From positions 1 through 35,459 of the forward strand of contig CANRKU010000012.1 of NCBI GenBank assembly GCA_947631295.1: 35,459 nt of DNA. The letters run 5' to 3'. The notes beneath the pieces are model-generated. The model worked only from the letters and a program-made list of their open reading frames with translations, was not told the origin of the DNA and made no database searches. Made by a program: the position numbers and the translations under genes. This document shows, piece by piece, positions 8,362 through 15,547 of this stretch (positions are counted from its first letter, which is position 1; every line of letters starts with the position of its first letter). The stretch comes from an uncultured Bacilli bacterium (GTDB taxonomy: Bacteria > Bacillota_I > Bacilli_A > RF39 > UBA660).

Positions 8362-8384
8362 AAAAAGAATAGTTTGAACTATTC
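8362..8384 (-). terminator. Terminator of the rplU-prp-rpmA operon
   Basis: An inverted repeat GAATAGTT/AACTATTC (8367-8374 with 8377-8384), folding as a 6-bp stem with a 6-base loop, followed on the minus strand by five T. It overlaps the rpmA stop codon. Confidence 0.65.
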
Positions 8385-8672
8385 TCCTACGGTATATACA
8401 CTAGCTTGTTTCTTATCTTTACCTAATCTTTCGTATTTAACAATTCCATCAATTGTTGCAAATAAGGTATCATCATTTCCACGTTTTACATTTTTACCTG
8501 GCATAATCTTAGTACCTCTTTGACGATAAAGAATAGATCCAGCTGTTACAAATTCACCATCAGCTGCTTTAGCACCTAATCTACGACCAGCAGAATCACG
8601 ACCGTTAGATGTAGAACCTTGTCCTTTATGGTGAGCAAAATATTGTATATTTAAAACTAATCTTTCTAACAT
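8379..8672 (-). CDS. rpmA: 50S ribosomal protein L27 with cleavable N-terminal extension
   Basis: L27 of 97 residues, a component near the peptidyl-transferase centre. The first residues, [13 protein letters not shown], form the Firmicutes-type extension. In that group the protease Prp cuts after the FA-type motif so that the mature protein begins with HHKGQGS and the functional N-terminal tail is freed. The conserved [17 protein letters not shown] core follows. AGGAGG precedes the ATG. It is third in the operon after rplU and prp, 13 bases from prp, and a terminator overlaps its stop. Confidence 0.98.
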   Translation of the reverse strand: MLERLVLNIQYFAHHKGQGSTSNGRDSAGRRLGAKAADGEFVTAGSILYRQRGTKIMPGKNVKRGNDDTLFATIDGIVKYERLGKDKKQASVYTVGE

Positions 8673-8685
8673 ATTATTTTCCTCC

Positions 8686-8991
8686 TTACTTAACCATTAT
8701 ATTTTCTGGATAACTTTCTGAAAGCTCTGAAAGTAACGTAAGCATATTTTTAATTAATTTATCACAAATAGTATCTTCTTTTAGTATTGTTAAAATCATA
8801 CCATCTTTTATTTCTTCTACTTTTAGATATTCTTTTTGAATTTCATAAATACCATTGACAGTAGTTGTCACAATACTACTAACACTACTACAAACGATAT
8901 CTTTACCATAATCATCGTAATCGGCATGTCCTACTATTTCTATTTTGTCAATATGCTTTTTATTTTTACTTTCTACCATTACTTTAATCAT
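8686..8991 (-). CDS. prp: Ribosomal-processing cysteine protease Prp
   Basis: A 101-residue cysteine protease that cleaves the N-terminal extension of L27. The catalytic pair is visible as [18 protein letters not shown], with His22 and Cys34. It sits between rplU and rpmA, the standard order in Firmicutes whose L27 carries the extension, and its substrate is encoded next door. The start is five bases after the rplU stop. The family is cytoplasmic and essential where tested, since uncut L27 is toxic. Confidence 0.95.
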   Translation of the reverse strand: MIKVMVESKNKKHIDKIEIVGHADYDDYGKDIVCSSVSSIVTTTVNGIYEIQKEYLKVEEIKDGMILTILKEDTICDKLIKNMLTLLSELSESYPENIMVK

Positions 8992-8996
8992 TTTTA

Positions 8997-9299
8997 TTAC
9001 CCATTAATTTTTTTAATTTCAATTTTTGTATAAGGTTGTCTATGACCAAGTGTTCTACGATTGCTTCTATCTTTTTGGCTATATTTAAACACTCTAATCT
9101 TCTTATGTTTTCCTTGTTTTAGGATAACACCTTCTACACTTGCTTTACTAACGTAAGGATTTCCTACTTTAGAATCAAGCATTAAAACTTCATCAAAAAC
9201 AATTTTGTCTCCTTCATTACCAGCTAATTTTTCTACGAAAATTACGCTTCCTTCAGAAACTAAATATTGTTTTCCACCTGTTTTAATTACTGCGTTCAT
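8997..9299 (-). CDS. rplU: 50S ribosomal protein L21
   Basis: L21 of 100 residues, a 23S rRNA-binding protein. The N terminus MNAVIKTGGKQYLVSEG and the C-terminal KHKKIRVFKYSQKDRSNRRTLGHRQPYT are typical. GGAGGG precedes the ATG. It is first in the rplU-prp-rpmA operon, behind a consensus promoter and a structured leader. Confidence 0.98.
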   Translation of the reverse strand: MNAVIKTGGKQYLVSEGSVIFVEKLAGNEGDKIVFDEVLMLDSKVGNPYVSKASVEGVILKQGKHKKIRVFKYSQKDRSNRRTLGHRQPYTKIEIKKING

Positions 9300-9398
9300 A
9301 ATAACCCTCCTTTTTTATTTTCTAGACTCGCTCTTAAGGTACAAATCATTTTGTTTTAAAACCTAATCAATGCGGTTTGAAACAGGAGTTTCAAACAT
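9300..9398 (-). ncRNA. L21 leader (ribosomal protein autoregulatory leader)
   Basis: About 100 transcribed bases between the promoter and rplU. They contain a perfect 8-bp hairpin, GTTTGAAA/TTTCAAAC (9375-9382 with 9389-9396), directly after the expected transcript start, then conserved-looking unpaired stretches (ACCGCATTGATTAGG on the RNA strand). An L21 leader class is known upstream of rplU in Firmicutes, and position and shape fit it. I did not run a covariance model. Confidence 0.65.
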
Positions 9399-9403
9399 TT
9401 AAG

Positions 9404-9432
9404 ATTCTACCATAAACTTAAGATAAAATCAA
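9404..9432 (-). promoter_or_regulatory. Sigma-A promoter of the rplU operon
   Basis: On the minus strand: TTGATT (9427-9432), 17 bases, TAGAAT (9404-9409). The short palindrome TAGAATATTCTA lies just upstream at 9442-9453. Confidence 0.8.
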
Positions 9433-9469
9433 GTATTTTGATAGAATATTCTAATAAATGAACTTTATT

Positions 9470-11086
9470 TTACTTTACCATACTAATAAATCCATTTAAA
9501 CTGGTATCTTTATAAACAACATATCGAGGTATTGCATATTTATCATCTTTTTGTGTAGCTTTACGATTACCACCAACAAATCCTAACTGAAACCCTGTTT
9601 CTTTTAATGCTTCTACCATCGTATTATTTTTTTGATAGAAGGGATAACAGAATGCTAAATTACTACCAATCTTACGAATCGATGTTTCTAAATCGCTTTT
9701 AATCTCTTCTTTTGATAAGAGTAAACCTTTATAGCCACATTTTCCACTAGCATTACAGTAATTATTATGATGTAATTCATCTCCATGAGAATGGATTTCC
9801 AAATAATTTGATTGATAATTACTAATATCCCACCAACCAGTAATTAAAAATAAAGTAGCTGGTATTTGATACTCCTCCAAAATAGGAATTAATTGATTTC
9901 CATTGATACTACTAGTTCCCATTGCTCCATCATCTATCGTAATTAATACTGATTTTTCAGGTAATATTATTTTTTGATCCATCCAATCATTAAATTCTTG
10001 CATGGTTAATATTTTAAAGTTATTTTGCTTTAAATAATCTAATTGCTGTCTAAAGTTTTTTATATCTAGACAAATAGTCTCATTACAGGATTCACCTTTT
10101 GAACTATCATAGAAGAAATGATAATTAAGTACTGCTACTTTTGGAACCACTGGTTTTATTTCTTTGATACCATTTAACATATCCTTAACACGATCTATAC
10201 TAGTACTGTTATAGATTTCATATTTGTAATACTTGGTATCTCCTATTTTTAATTTGGTATCTCCTGATACAAATTCTATTTGTTCTAAATCTGTATTCAC
10301 TAAATAATTATTTTCTTGTAATAATTGTTTCTTATCATCATCTAATTCTTGATAAGACAACAATAATATTTTATTACTTTCTAAATGAATCATGCCATTT
10401 ATCCATCTTGTAAAATCAGCTATAGAAATAGTTTCTTTCTTTTCTTCTTTTAAAAGATGAATTACTTTTTCCAATTGTTCTAAAGAGATATCATTACTAA
10501 AATTAAGAACACTAATCTCCTGAAGCAAATCCACATGACTTTTTTCTTGTAATTCAAAAGATTCATGAATATCATAAATCTCATTTAAATATTTTACATA
10601 ATACTGATTATTTTTGGTTAATAAAATATCTAATACCATTGGTTCTTCTATTGAAATCATTAATTTCCCATCACGATATAAGTGAGTTGGATTGGTAGTA
10701 ATTTGATGAGTCACAATATATGAATCCAGTTCGGTATTTGGTTGATAATTTTTTACCTCTTTTAAGTTTTGGTAATCTACATAGTAATTGGTTCCTGCTA
10801 TTTGGTAATATACATCTTTGGTACTTTGAATTTCTTTTTTTACTAAAGGAAAGACTACTCCTTTTTCTAAAGTGCCAATTTTCTGATATGTATTGTCCTT
10901 ATGAATATATATTTTTTTTAATTTGGTAGAAGAAACAATTGGAGCATAACTATTTTGAATTTTTAAGAGAAGTTGTTGTTCTTCTCTTTCTTGTTTCTTT
11001 TTTTCATTGATTTGATATCCTATTACCCCTATTCCTGCTAAAACTAATAATACTACAACAACAACTATAATATTATTCTTTTTCAT
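9470..11086 (-). CDS. Membrane-anchored polysaccharide deacetylase (NodB fold)
   Basis: A 538-residue protein with an N-terminal membrane anchor (about 6-24), a short charged coil, beta-rich wall-facing domains (about 45-180, possibly SH3-like), a helical region, and a NodB/CE4 deacetylase domain (about 315-538). Catalytic signatures are ITIDDG (Asp385, Asp386), HSHGDELHH (His434, His439) and FCYPF. The HxxxxHH form is nearer to IcaB/PgaB-type enzymes than to simple PgdA. Likely substrates are N-acetyl groups of a wall or extracellular glycan. Which one is not readable, though the capsule locus in the same window is a candidate. GAGGAAA precedes the ATG. It follows the RNase J-like gene by 26 bases, at the end of the rnc operon, and no clear terminator follows. 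Confidence 0.85.
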   Translation of the reverse strand: MKKNNIIVVVVVLLVLAGIGVIGYQINEKKKQEREEQQLLLKIQNSYAPIVSSTKLKKIYIHKDNTYQKIGTLEKGVVFPLVKKEIQSTKDVYYQIAGTNYYVDYQNLKEVKNYQPNTELDSYIVTHQITTNPTHLYRDGKLMISIEEPMVLDILLTKNNQYYVKYLNEIYDIHESFELQEKSHVDLLQEISVLNFSNDISLEQLEKVIHLLKEEKKETISIADFTRWINGMIHLESNKILLLSYQELDDDKKQLLQENNYLVNTDLEQIEFVSGDTKLKIGDTKYYKYEIYNSTSIDRVKDMLNGIKEIKPVVPKVAVLNYHFFYDSSKGESCNETICLDIKNFRQQLDYLKQNNFKILTMQEFNDWMDQKIILPEKSVLITIDDGAMGTSSINGNQLIPILEEYQIPATLFLITGWWDISNYQSNYLEIHSHGDELHHNNYCNASGKCGYKGLLLSKEEIKSDLETSIRKIGSNLAFCYPFYQKNNTMVEALKETGFQLGFVGGNRKATQKDDKYAIPRYVVYKDTSLNGFISMVK

Positions 11087-11112
11087 ATGATTTCCTCAAT
11101 TCATTTTTTGTT

Positions 11113-12768
11113 TTAGACTTCTTGAATTACAGTAATTATCATTGGTTTTGCTTCTGTCTCTTTATAAAAATACCTTCCCAAAGATTCTCTTACTTCATTT
11201 TTGATTTGTGTGTAGTCGATTTTCTTTTCTTCTACATTTATATTATTATTGATTACTTCTAAGCAAATTTTTTTCGTTTCCTCAATTAAATCTTGATTTT
11301 CTTTTACATAGATAAATCCTCTTGTTAAAACCTCTGGTCCAGCTAATAATTCTTTAGTATTTCTATCCATAGTAGCACTAATGATTACAATTCCATTTTC
11401 TCCTAGCATTTCGCGATCTTTTAATACTAACTCACCAATATCTCCTTGACTTTTTCCATCAATTAAAACATCATCTACCTCAATATGTTCTATCGTATCT
11501 GTTAGTTTTCCATCAATAAATTCAACAACATCACCATTTTGTTTTAGTAGAATATTTTCTTTAGGAATTCCTAATTCTTCGGCTACTTCTGCATTCATAT
11601 ATTGATGACGATATTCTCCTTTTACTGGAAAATAATATTTAGGATTCATTAAATTTATCATTAGCATTAAATCTTCTCTTGATGCATGATGAAGAAGATG
11701 TTTTTTATTGGAAAGAGCTACTACATTTAGATTATTTCTCGCAATATCATCCATAATAACAGCATATCTTTTTTCAATACCATCATAGCTTGCTTCTGTT
11801 AAAAAGATCGTATCTGTTTCTTTTAATTTAATATATTTATCAAAACCTTTTAAAATACGTTCTAAGTTAGCAAATGGTTTTTCTTTTTCATCAGATATTA
11901 AGACAATAACCCCTTTATCATTCAAATTAGATAAATCACCAATGCGATCTTTATCAATAGTTAAATAATTCATATCGATTGCTTTATTTAGTAGATCTTG
12001 TAAACCTTTTCCCATAACTACGATTTTACGATGTGTTTTCATTACTTCATTAAAGATTTCCTGTACTCTATAAATATGGGCAGGCAAAATCGTAGCGATA
12101 ATTCGATCATCATTCTTATGAAGAACTTCTCTAATAAAATCACTTACACGATTATTTGGAGAAGTATGTCCTTTTTTTTCTGCATAAAATGATTCTGATA
12201 GTAAGCATAGAACACCCTGTTTTCCTACATAAGCAAGTTTTCCAATATCTGTCTTATAAGGACCTTTCATGGTAGGATCAAATACAAAATCTCCAGTATA
12301 AACAATTGCTCCATCTTTAGTATATAAAACATAACATACAGCATCAGGAATGGAATGGGTAATGCTAATCGGAAATATATATAAATCATGTGTAAATTCA
12401 ATTTTAGAGTGCGGTCTAATTTCTTTTAAATTAGCTTTCATAATTCCTGCATCTAATAAATCAGTCTTCACAATTTCCATCGTAAATTTCGTTGCATATA
12501 CAGTTATTTCTGGTATCATTTGTACCAAATCACTAATTGCTCCCATATTTGAATCGTGTCCGTGTGTTAAAAATACACCTTTAATTTTTTTTCTATTTTT
12601 TACTAAATAATCCATATTAGGAATAATATAATCTACTCCTAACATTTTATCTGTTCCATATTTTAAACCGGCATCAAAAATAAATAAACTATTATCTACC
12701 TCTACTACATACATATTTTTTCCATTTTCATTTAATCCGCCTAAAGCAAAAATTTTAATTTTACTCAA
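11113..12768 (-). CDS. RNase J paralogue with degenerate metal site (J2-like)
   Basis: A 551-residue metallo-beta-lactamase/beta-CASP protein of RNase J type (FALGGLNENGKNMY N terminus, THSIPDA, YTGDF, HHASREDL, beta-CASP and C-terminal domains, family-normal length). Three of the seven metal ligands of RNase J1 are changed: HGHEDH is HGHDSN here (Ser73, Asn74 for Asp and His), and PVHGEY is PVKGEY (Lys383 for His). His69, His71, His138 and Asp160 remain. It is therefore probably weakly active or inactive, like J2 subunits that pair with an active J1; a J1 gene should exist elsewhere. I chose the TTG at 12768, nine bases after AAAGGA; it overlaps the previous stop codon (TTGAGTAA), which suggests translational coupling. 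A TTG at 12777 is the alternative. Confidence 0.85.
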   Translation of the reverse strand: MSKIKIFALGGLNENGKNMYVVEVDNSLFIFDAGLKYGTDKMLGVDYIIPNMDYLVKNRKKIKGVFLTHGHDSNMGAISDLVQMIPEITVYATKFTMEIVKTDLLDAGIMKANLKEIRPHSKIEFTHDLYIFPISITHSIPDAVCYVLYTKDGAIVYTGDFVFDPTMKGPYKTDIGKLAYVGKQGVLCLLSESFYAEKKGHTSPNNRVSDFIREVLHKNDDRIIATILPAHIYRVQEIFNEVMKTHRKIVVMGKGLQDLLNKAIDMNYLTIDKDRIGDLSNLNDKGVIVLISDEKEKPFANLERILKGFDKYIKLKETDTIFLTEASYDGIEKRYAVIMDDIARNNLNVVALSNKKHLLHHASREDLMLMINLMNPKYYFPVKGEYRHQYMNAEVAEELGIPKENILLKQNGDVVEFIDGKLTDTIEHIEVDDVLIDGKSQGDIGELVLKDREMLGENGIVIISATMDRNTKELLAGPEVLTRGFIYVKENQDLIEETKKICLEVINNNINVEEKKIDYTQIKNEVRESLGRYFYKETEAKPMIITVIQEV

Positions 12769-13255
12769 TTTTATCAATCCTTTCTTTTCGTAATTGTTTT
12801 AATTGTTCGTGATTAATACAAATTTGATTAAAACACAACTCATCTTTATCTAAATAATCTTCCCATTTGTTTTTTAATAATTCAGGTGATAGTTGATAAT
12901 CATCAATAATACTCATGTATTCCATCATATTACCAAAATAGCTATTTACTAAATCAATATTTTCTTTGATATATTCAAATTCGTCTAGTAAATCTTCCAT
13001 AGAATAAAATTGGGAGATATATTCTTTTTCAATTGTATTAATTTCTGTAATTAATTGTTGAAAGTCAAAATTCGTGATATCAAGCAATTCTTGTAACTGA
13101 GCTGTACTTTCTTCTAAATTAATATCTTCTGTAATCCAACGATTGCTAATAAGAGTATATACCATATCCATTTTGATATTAAAAAATTCTATTGCTAGTT
13201 TCACAATCTCTATTTTTAAATTATCATACCAATCAAATTGTAAATTTTTAGTCAT
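12761..13255 (-). CDS. Acidic hypothetical protein between rnc and the RNase J gene
   Basis: A 164-residue protein that I do not recognise. It is acidic, rich in Glu, Asp, Leu, Ile, Asn and aromatic residues, predicted mainly helical, with no signal peptide, membrane span or metal motif. The frame extends 50 codons further up, but GGAGAG lies five bases before the ATG at 13255 (MTKNLQFDWYDN), and the longer form would run into the end of rnc. Its stop overlaps the TTG start of the RNase J-like gene by eight bases, so the two are probably translated in a coupled, stoichiometric way. The position between RNase III and an RNase J paralogue suggests an accessory of RNA decay or of the J complex; that is inference only. 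Confidence 0.8.
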   Translation of the reverse strand: MTKNLQFDWYDNLKIEIVKLAIEFFNIKMDMVYTLISNRWITEDINLEESTAQLQELLDITNFDFQQLITEINTIEKEYISQFYSMEDLLDEFEYIKENIDLVNSYFGNMMEYMSIIDDYQLSPELLKNKWEDYLDKDELCFNQICINHEQLKQLRKERIDKIE

Positions 13256-13298
13256 AAATACTCTCCAAAGAAATATATGGTTTATTATACTATACTTT

Positions 13299-13976
13299 TT
13301 ATTTTTTCTCAAGCAAAGCCATTTTTTCAAGAGCATTTTTAGCTGCTTCTTGTTCAGCTTCTTTTTTGCTTTTCGCTTTACCGATTCCATAAGTAATATT
13401 ATCAATTTTTACAGCTATTGTAAATTCTTTTTGGTGAGCTGGACCTGTTTCTTCTAAAAGTTCATAGTAAAGGCTTCTTTTATCTGTCTGCACTAATTCT
13501 TGCAAAGAACTTTTATAATCGCTAAAGAAAATAATTTTTTCATCTTCAATATAGGGTGTAATAATATCTAATATTACTCTTTTTACTATTTCATATCCTA
13601 AATCTAAATAGATAGCTCCCATAAAAGCTTCAAAAATATCAGCTAGAATTACTTTTTTATAGCGACCTCCTTCTAATTCTTCTCCATGTCCTACTTTAAT
13701 ATAGTTACTAAAATTCAAATTGCTAGCATAAGTAAAACAAGCGTTTTCACATACATAACTAGCTCTAATTTTTGTCATATCCCCTTCTTGTACATCAAAG
13801 TGATTATATAAATAATCGCTTATTACTAATTCTAATACTGCATCTCCTAAAAATTCTAATCGTTCATAACTAGTTTTTAAATGTTTTTCATTTACATAAG
13901 AAGAATGTGAAAAAGCTAATTGATAGAATTTTAGATTATTTGGTTCAATTTTTAATTTTTTAAATAGTTCTTTCAT
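13299..13976 (-). CDS. rnc: Ribonuclease III
   Basis: Double-strand-specific endoribonuclease of 225 residues, which matures rRNA and processes structured mRNA. The signature ERLEFLGDAVLEL (Glu41, Asp45) and the second acidic pair in DIFEAFMGA (Asp113, Glu116) form the Mg site. The dsRNA-binding domain covers about 153-222 and ends with the usual KSKKEAEQEAAKNAL. AGAGGG precedes the ATG. It is first in an operon with the acidic protein (43 bases later), the RNase J-like gene and the deacetylase. In many Firmicutes rnc is instead linked to smc and ftsY. Confidence 0.97.
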   Translation of the reverse strand: MKELFKKLKIEPNNLKFYQLAFSHSSYVNEKHLKTSYERLEFLGDAVLELVISDYLYNHFDVQEGDMTKIRASYVCENACFTYASNLNFSNYIKVGHGEELEGGRYKKVILADIFEAFMGAIYLDLGYEIVKRVILDIITPYIEDEKIIFFSDYKSSLQELVQTDKRSLYYELLEETGPAHQKEFTIAVKIDNITYGIGKAKSKKEAEQEAAKNALEKMALLEKK

Positions 13977-14001
13977 ATCCGGACCCTCTTCAACTATATA
14001 T

Positions 14002-14010
14002 AGTATAGCA
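14002..14010 (-). promoter_or_regulatory. Possible extended -10 promoter of rnc
   Basis: On the minus strand TGCTATACT, that is TATACT (14002-14007) preceded by TGn, 25 bases before the ATG. The -35 region is a pyrimidine tract belonging to the preceding terminator, so this promoter is weakly supported. Confidence 0.4.
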
Positions 14011-14054
14011 AAAAAAAGAAAAAAGAGAAATTCTTTTTCAGAAAATTCCTCTTT
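14010..14054 (-). terminator. Terminator after the 39-residue membrane protein gene
   Basis: An 11-bp stem with one G-U pair (14022-14032 with 14044-14054), followed on the minus strand by a long T-rich run. It lies directly upstream of rnc. Confidence 0.8.
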
Positions 14055-14057
14055 GTT

Positions 14058-14177
14058 TTAATTTTTATGATTATATTCTTCTATTATGTCATCCGCTCTT
14101 TTTGCTGTTACTAACATCGTCCACACTACAAATAAAACAAAAATAGATGTTATTCCTAAAAAGATTAATAGTTTCAT
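14058..14177 (-). CDS. Small single-span membrane protein, 39 residues
   Basis: ATG at 14177 to TAA at 14058. The protein begins MKLLIFLGITSIFVLFVVWT, one hydrophobic span (about 3-24), followed by a short charged cytoplasmic tail containing KRADDIIEEY. GAGGTG (14183-14188) lies five bases before the ATG, and the gene is closed by a strong terminator four bases after its stop, so it looks like a complete one-gene unit. Function unknown; the form resembles small membrane regulators that bind a larger membrane complex. It accounts for most of the gap between the flavin reductase gene and rnc. Confidence 0.75.
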   Translation of the reverse strand: MKLLIFLGITSIFVLFVVWTMLVTAKRADDIIEEYNHKN

Positions 14178-14205
14178 GTAATCACCTCATTTTTTATTTG
14201 TTTGA

Positions 14206-14234
14206 TATCTAAAGTCATTATTATCTTATTTCAA
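14206..14234 (-). promoter_or_regulatory. Possible promoter of the 39-residue membrane protein gene
   Basis: On the minus strand: TTGAAA (14229-14234), 17 bases, TAGATA (14206-14211), about 30 bases before the ATG. The -10 box is weak. Confidence 0.4.
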
Positions 14235-14291
14235 TGTAATAATTTGGTTCCTTTTTAGATATATGTTAGCAACTATATCACATTAGAAAGA

Positions 14292-14325
14292 AAAAGAAAA
14301 ATGGCCATTTTTGCATTTTCCTTTT
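14292..14325 (-). terminator. Terminator after the flavin reductase gene
   Basis: A 12-bp stem with one G-U pair (14292-14303 with 14314-14325) around a 10-base loop, with a pyrimidine-rich tail on the minus strand. Confidence 0.65.
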
Positions 14326-14394
14326 CTTTTTTTGGGGAATTTTTCATTTTATTTCAGTAAATTTCTGAAATTCATCTTTATTTTCTATTTGCTT

Positions 14395-14943
14395 CTATGA
14401 CTTTATTAATTTTTTAATTTCTTCTAATATTTTATTCACTGTTTCTTCTTGTTTAGAAAGGTCATCATATTCTAAGCAATTATTTATTTGTTTATGAAAG
14501 ATTAATTTCATCCCGCTACTATCAGCAAAGCTTCCTAAAGAGGTTAGAGCACCATCTGTTGAATATTCACTTTTTTCTTTTGCACCTATTACTAATGCAA
14601 TCATCTTTTTTCCTTCTAATTTTCTAGATGCATATAAAGGGTTCAAACGATCCATAAATATTTTTAAGTCCCCTGATAAAAGATTCCAACGAGTTGGAGT
14701 AATAAATATTAAATATTCTGCCTCTTTTACTTTTTCAATATTGCTCATCATATCATCTTTAAAATCACATACTCCTGTTTCATCGCAATCCATACAACCT
14801 GTACATAAGTATATTTTTTGATTTCCGGGAGTAATGACTGTATTGGATATACGCTCTTTTTTTAATGTTTCACTAATACGTTTAGCCAAATAAGCACAAT
14901 TTCCTTCCCTTCTAGAACCTATCATAATTAATACTCTTGCCAT
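14395..14943 (-). CDS. NAD(P)H-dependent flavin reductase / iron-sulfur flavoprotein-like
   Basis: A 182-residue flavodoxin-like protein. The N-terminal VLIMIGSRREGNCAYLA is the FMN-phosphate loop, and FITPTRWNLLSGDLKIFMDR is the second conserved block of the FMN reductase family. It has four closely spaced cysteines, C47-x2-C50-x2-C53-x5-C59, the compact pattern of iron-sulfur flavoproteins (Isf), so it may carry a 4Fe-4S cluster beside FMN. A plain FMN or quinone reductase is the alternative. Electron partners are not encoded nearby. GGTGATAAT precedes the ATG, and terminators lie on both sides, so it is monocistronic. It is probably cytoplasmic. Confidence 0.8.
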   Translation of the reverse strand: MARVLIMIGSRREGNCAYLAKRISETLKKERISNTVITPGNQKIYLCTGCMDCDETGVCDFKDDMMSNIEKVKEAEYLIFITPTRWNLLSGDLKIFMDRLNPLYASRKLEGKKMIALVIGAKEKSEYSTDGALTSLGSFADSSGMKLIFHKQINNCLEYDDLSKQEETVNKILEEIKKLIKS

Positions 14944-14972
14944 ATTATCACCATTATTAGAATGGATAAAAT

Positions 14973-15000
14973 AAAAAAATAAATACCTCTCTATTTATTT
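14973..15000 (-). terminator. Terminator after the first VanZ gene
   Basis: A perfect 9-bp stem AAATAAATA/TATTTATTT (14977-14985 with 14992-15000) followed on the minus strand by T7; it overlaps the VanZ stop codon. Confidence 0.7.
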
Positions 15001-15441
15001 TTTTATTTTATATATCAAAAAATTACCAATGGATGCACCCGTTGTATCAATTAAAATATCAACTATTTTTGCTGTTCTTCCTGCTAAAAAAAGTTGATGG
15101 ATTTCATCACTAATTGCATATAGAAAACAAAATAAAATTCCATACAATAATGGTTTAGGAATAGAATAACTATCCAGTGTTAGATACATGAAAATTCCTA
15201 AAATAAAATATAATGTAAAATGAGCAGTTTTTCTAACTAGTATTCTTGTATCCTCAATTAAATTATTTTTTTGTTTTTTAGTAATAGGCTGTTTTAATAC
15301 AGTTGTTACAGTATCGATAATTTTAGATGCTACTTGATCACTAGTTGATTGACTCTTTATCGCATTTTGATTCGAAAATAAAAATATCACAATCATCCAT
15401 GTAATTAGTACGATTGGATAAATTACTTTTTTAAATTTCAT
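14995..15441 (-). CDS. VanZ-family membrane protein (copy 1)
   Basis: A 148-residue membrane protein. About four hydrophobic segments are visible and the family signatures are present: RKTAHFTLYFILG in the middle and DEIHQLFLAGRTAKIVDILID near the end. VanZ domains are known from teicoplanin tolerance, but most members have no established function and occur in envelope gene clusters. The frame opens at 15519, but that start lies inside the terminator of the upstream operon. The ATG at 15441 (MKFKKVIYP) lies behind a consensus promoter with a short leader and only a weak ribosome site. A second VanZ gene lies beyond the sortase operon at 17681-18211. Confidence 0.85.
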   Translation of the reverse strand: MKFKKVIYPIVLITWMIVIFLFSNQNAIKSQSTSDQVASKIIDTVTTVLKQPITKKQKNNLIEDTRILVRKTAHFTLYFILGIFMYLTLDSYSIPKPLLYGILFCFLYAISDEIHQLFLAGRTAKIVDILIDTTGASIGNFLIYKIKK

Positions 15442-15471
15442 AACATCAAATCCGTTTCTCACTTTTTCTTC

Positions 15472-15500
15472 ATAGTAGCATATTTTATAAGATTTTTCAA
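15472..15500 (-). promoter_or_regulatory. Sigma-A promoter of VanZ copy 1
   Basis: On the minus strand: TTGAAA (15495-15500), 17 bases, TACTAT (15472-15477). Confidence 0.7.
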
Positions 15501-15502
15501 CG

Positions 15503-15529
15503 AAAAAAAGTATCATCAAATGATACTTT
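15503..15529 (-). terminator. Terminator of the sortase operon
   Basis: A perfect 9-bp stem AAAGTATCA/TGATACTTT (15507-15515 with 15521-15529) with a 5-base loop, followed on the minus strand by T7. Confidence 0.85.
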
Positions 15530-15547
15530 CTAAATATACTGATTTTT

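Noticed and set aside
9442-9453. Palindrome TAGAATATTCTA upstream of the rplU promoter
   Set aside because: Only 12 bases of A/T-rich sequence; frequent by chance and not positioned to block the promoter clearly.
12350-12610. Plus-strand open frame of 86 codons
   Set aside because: Antisense shadow of the RNase J-like gene; no start signals.
13256-13405. Longer N terminus (50 codons) for the acidic protein after rnc
   Set aside because: It would overlap the end of rnc out of frame, its composition (Lys-rich, low complexity) mirrors rnc, and GGAGAG marks the ATG at 13255.
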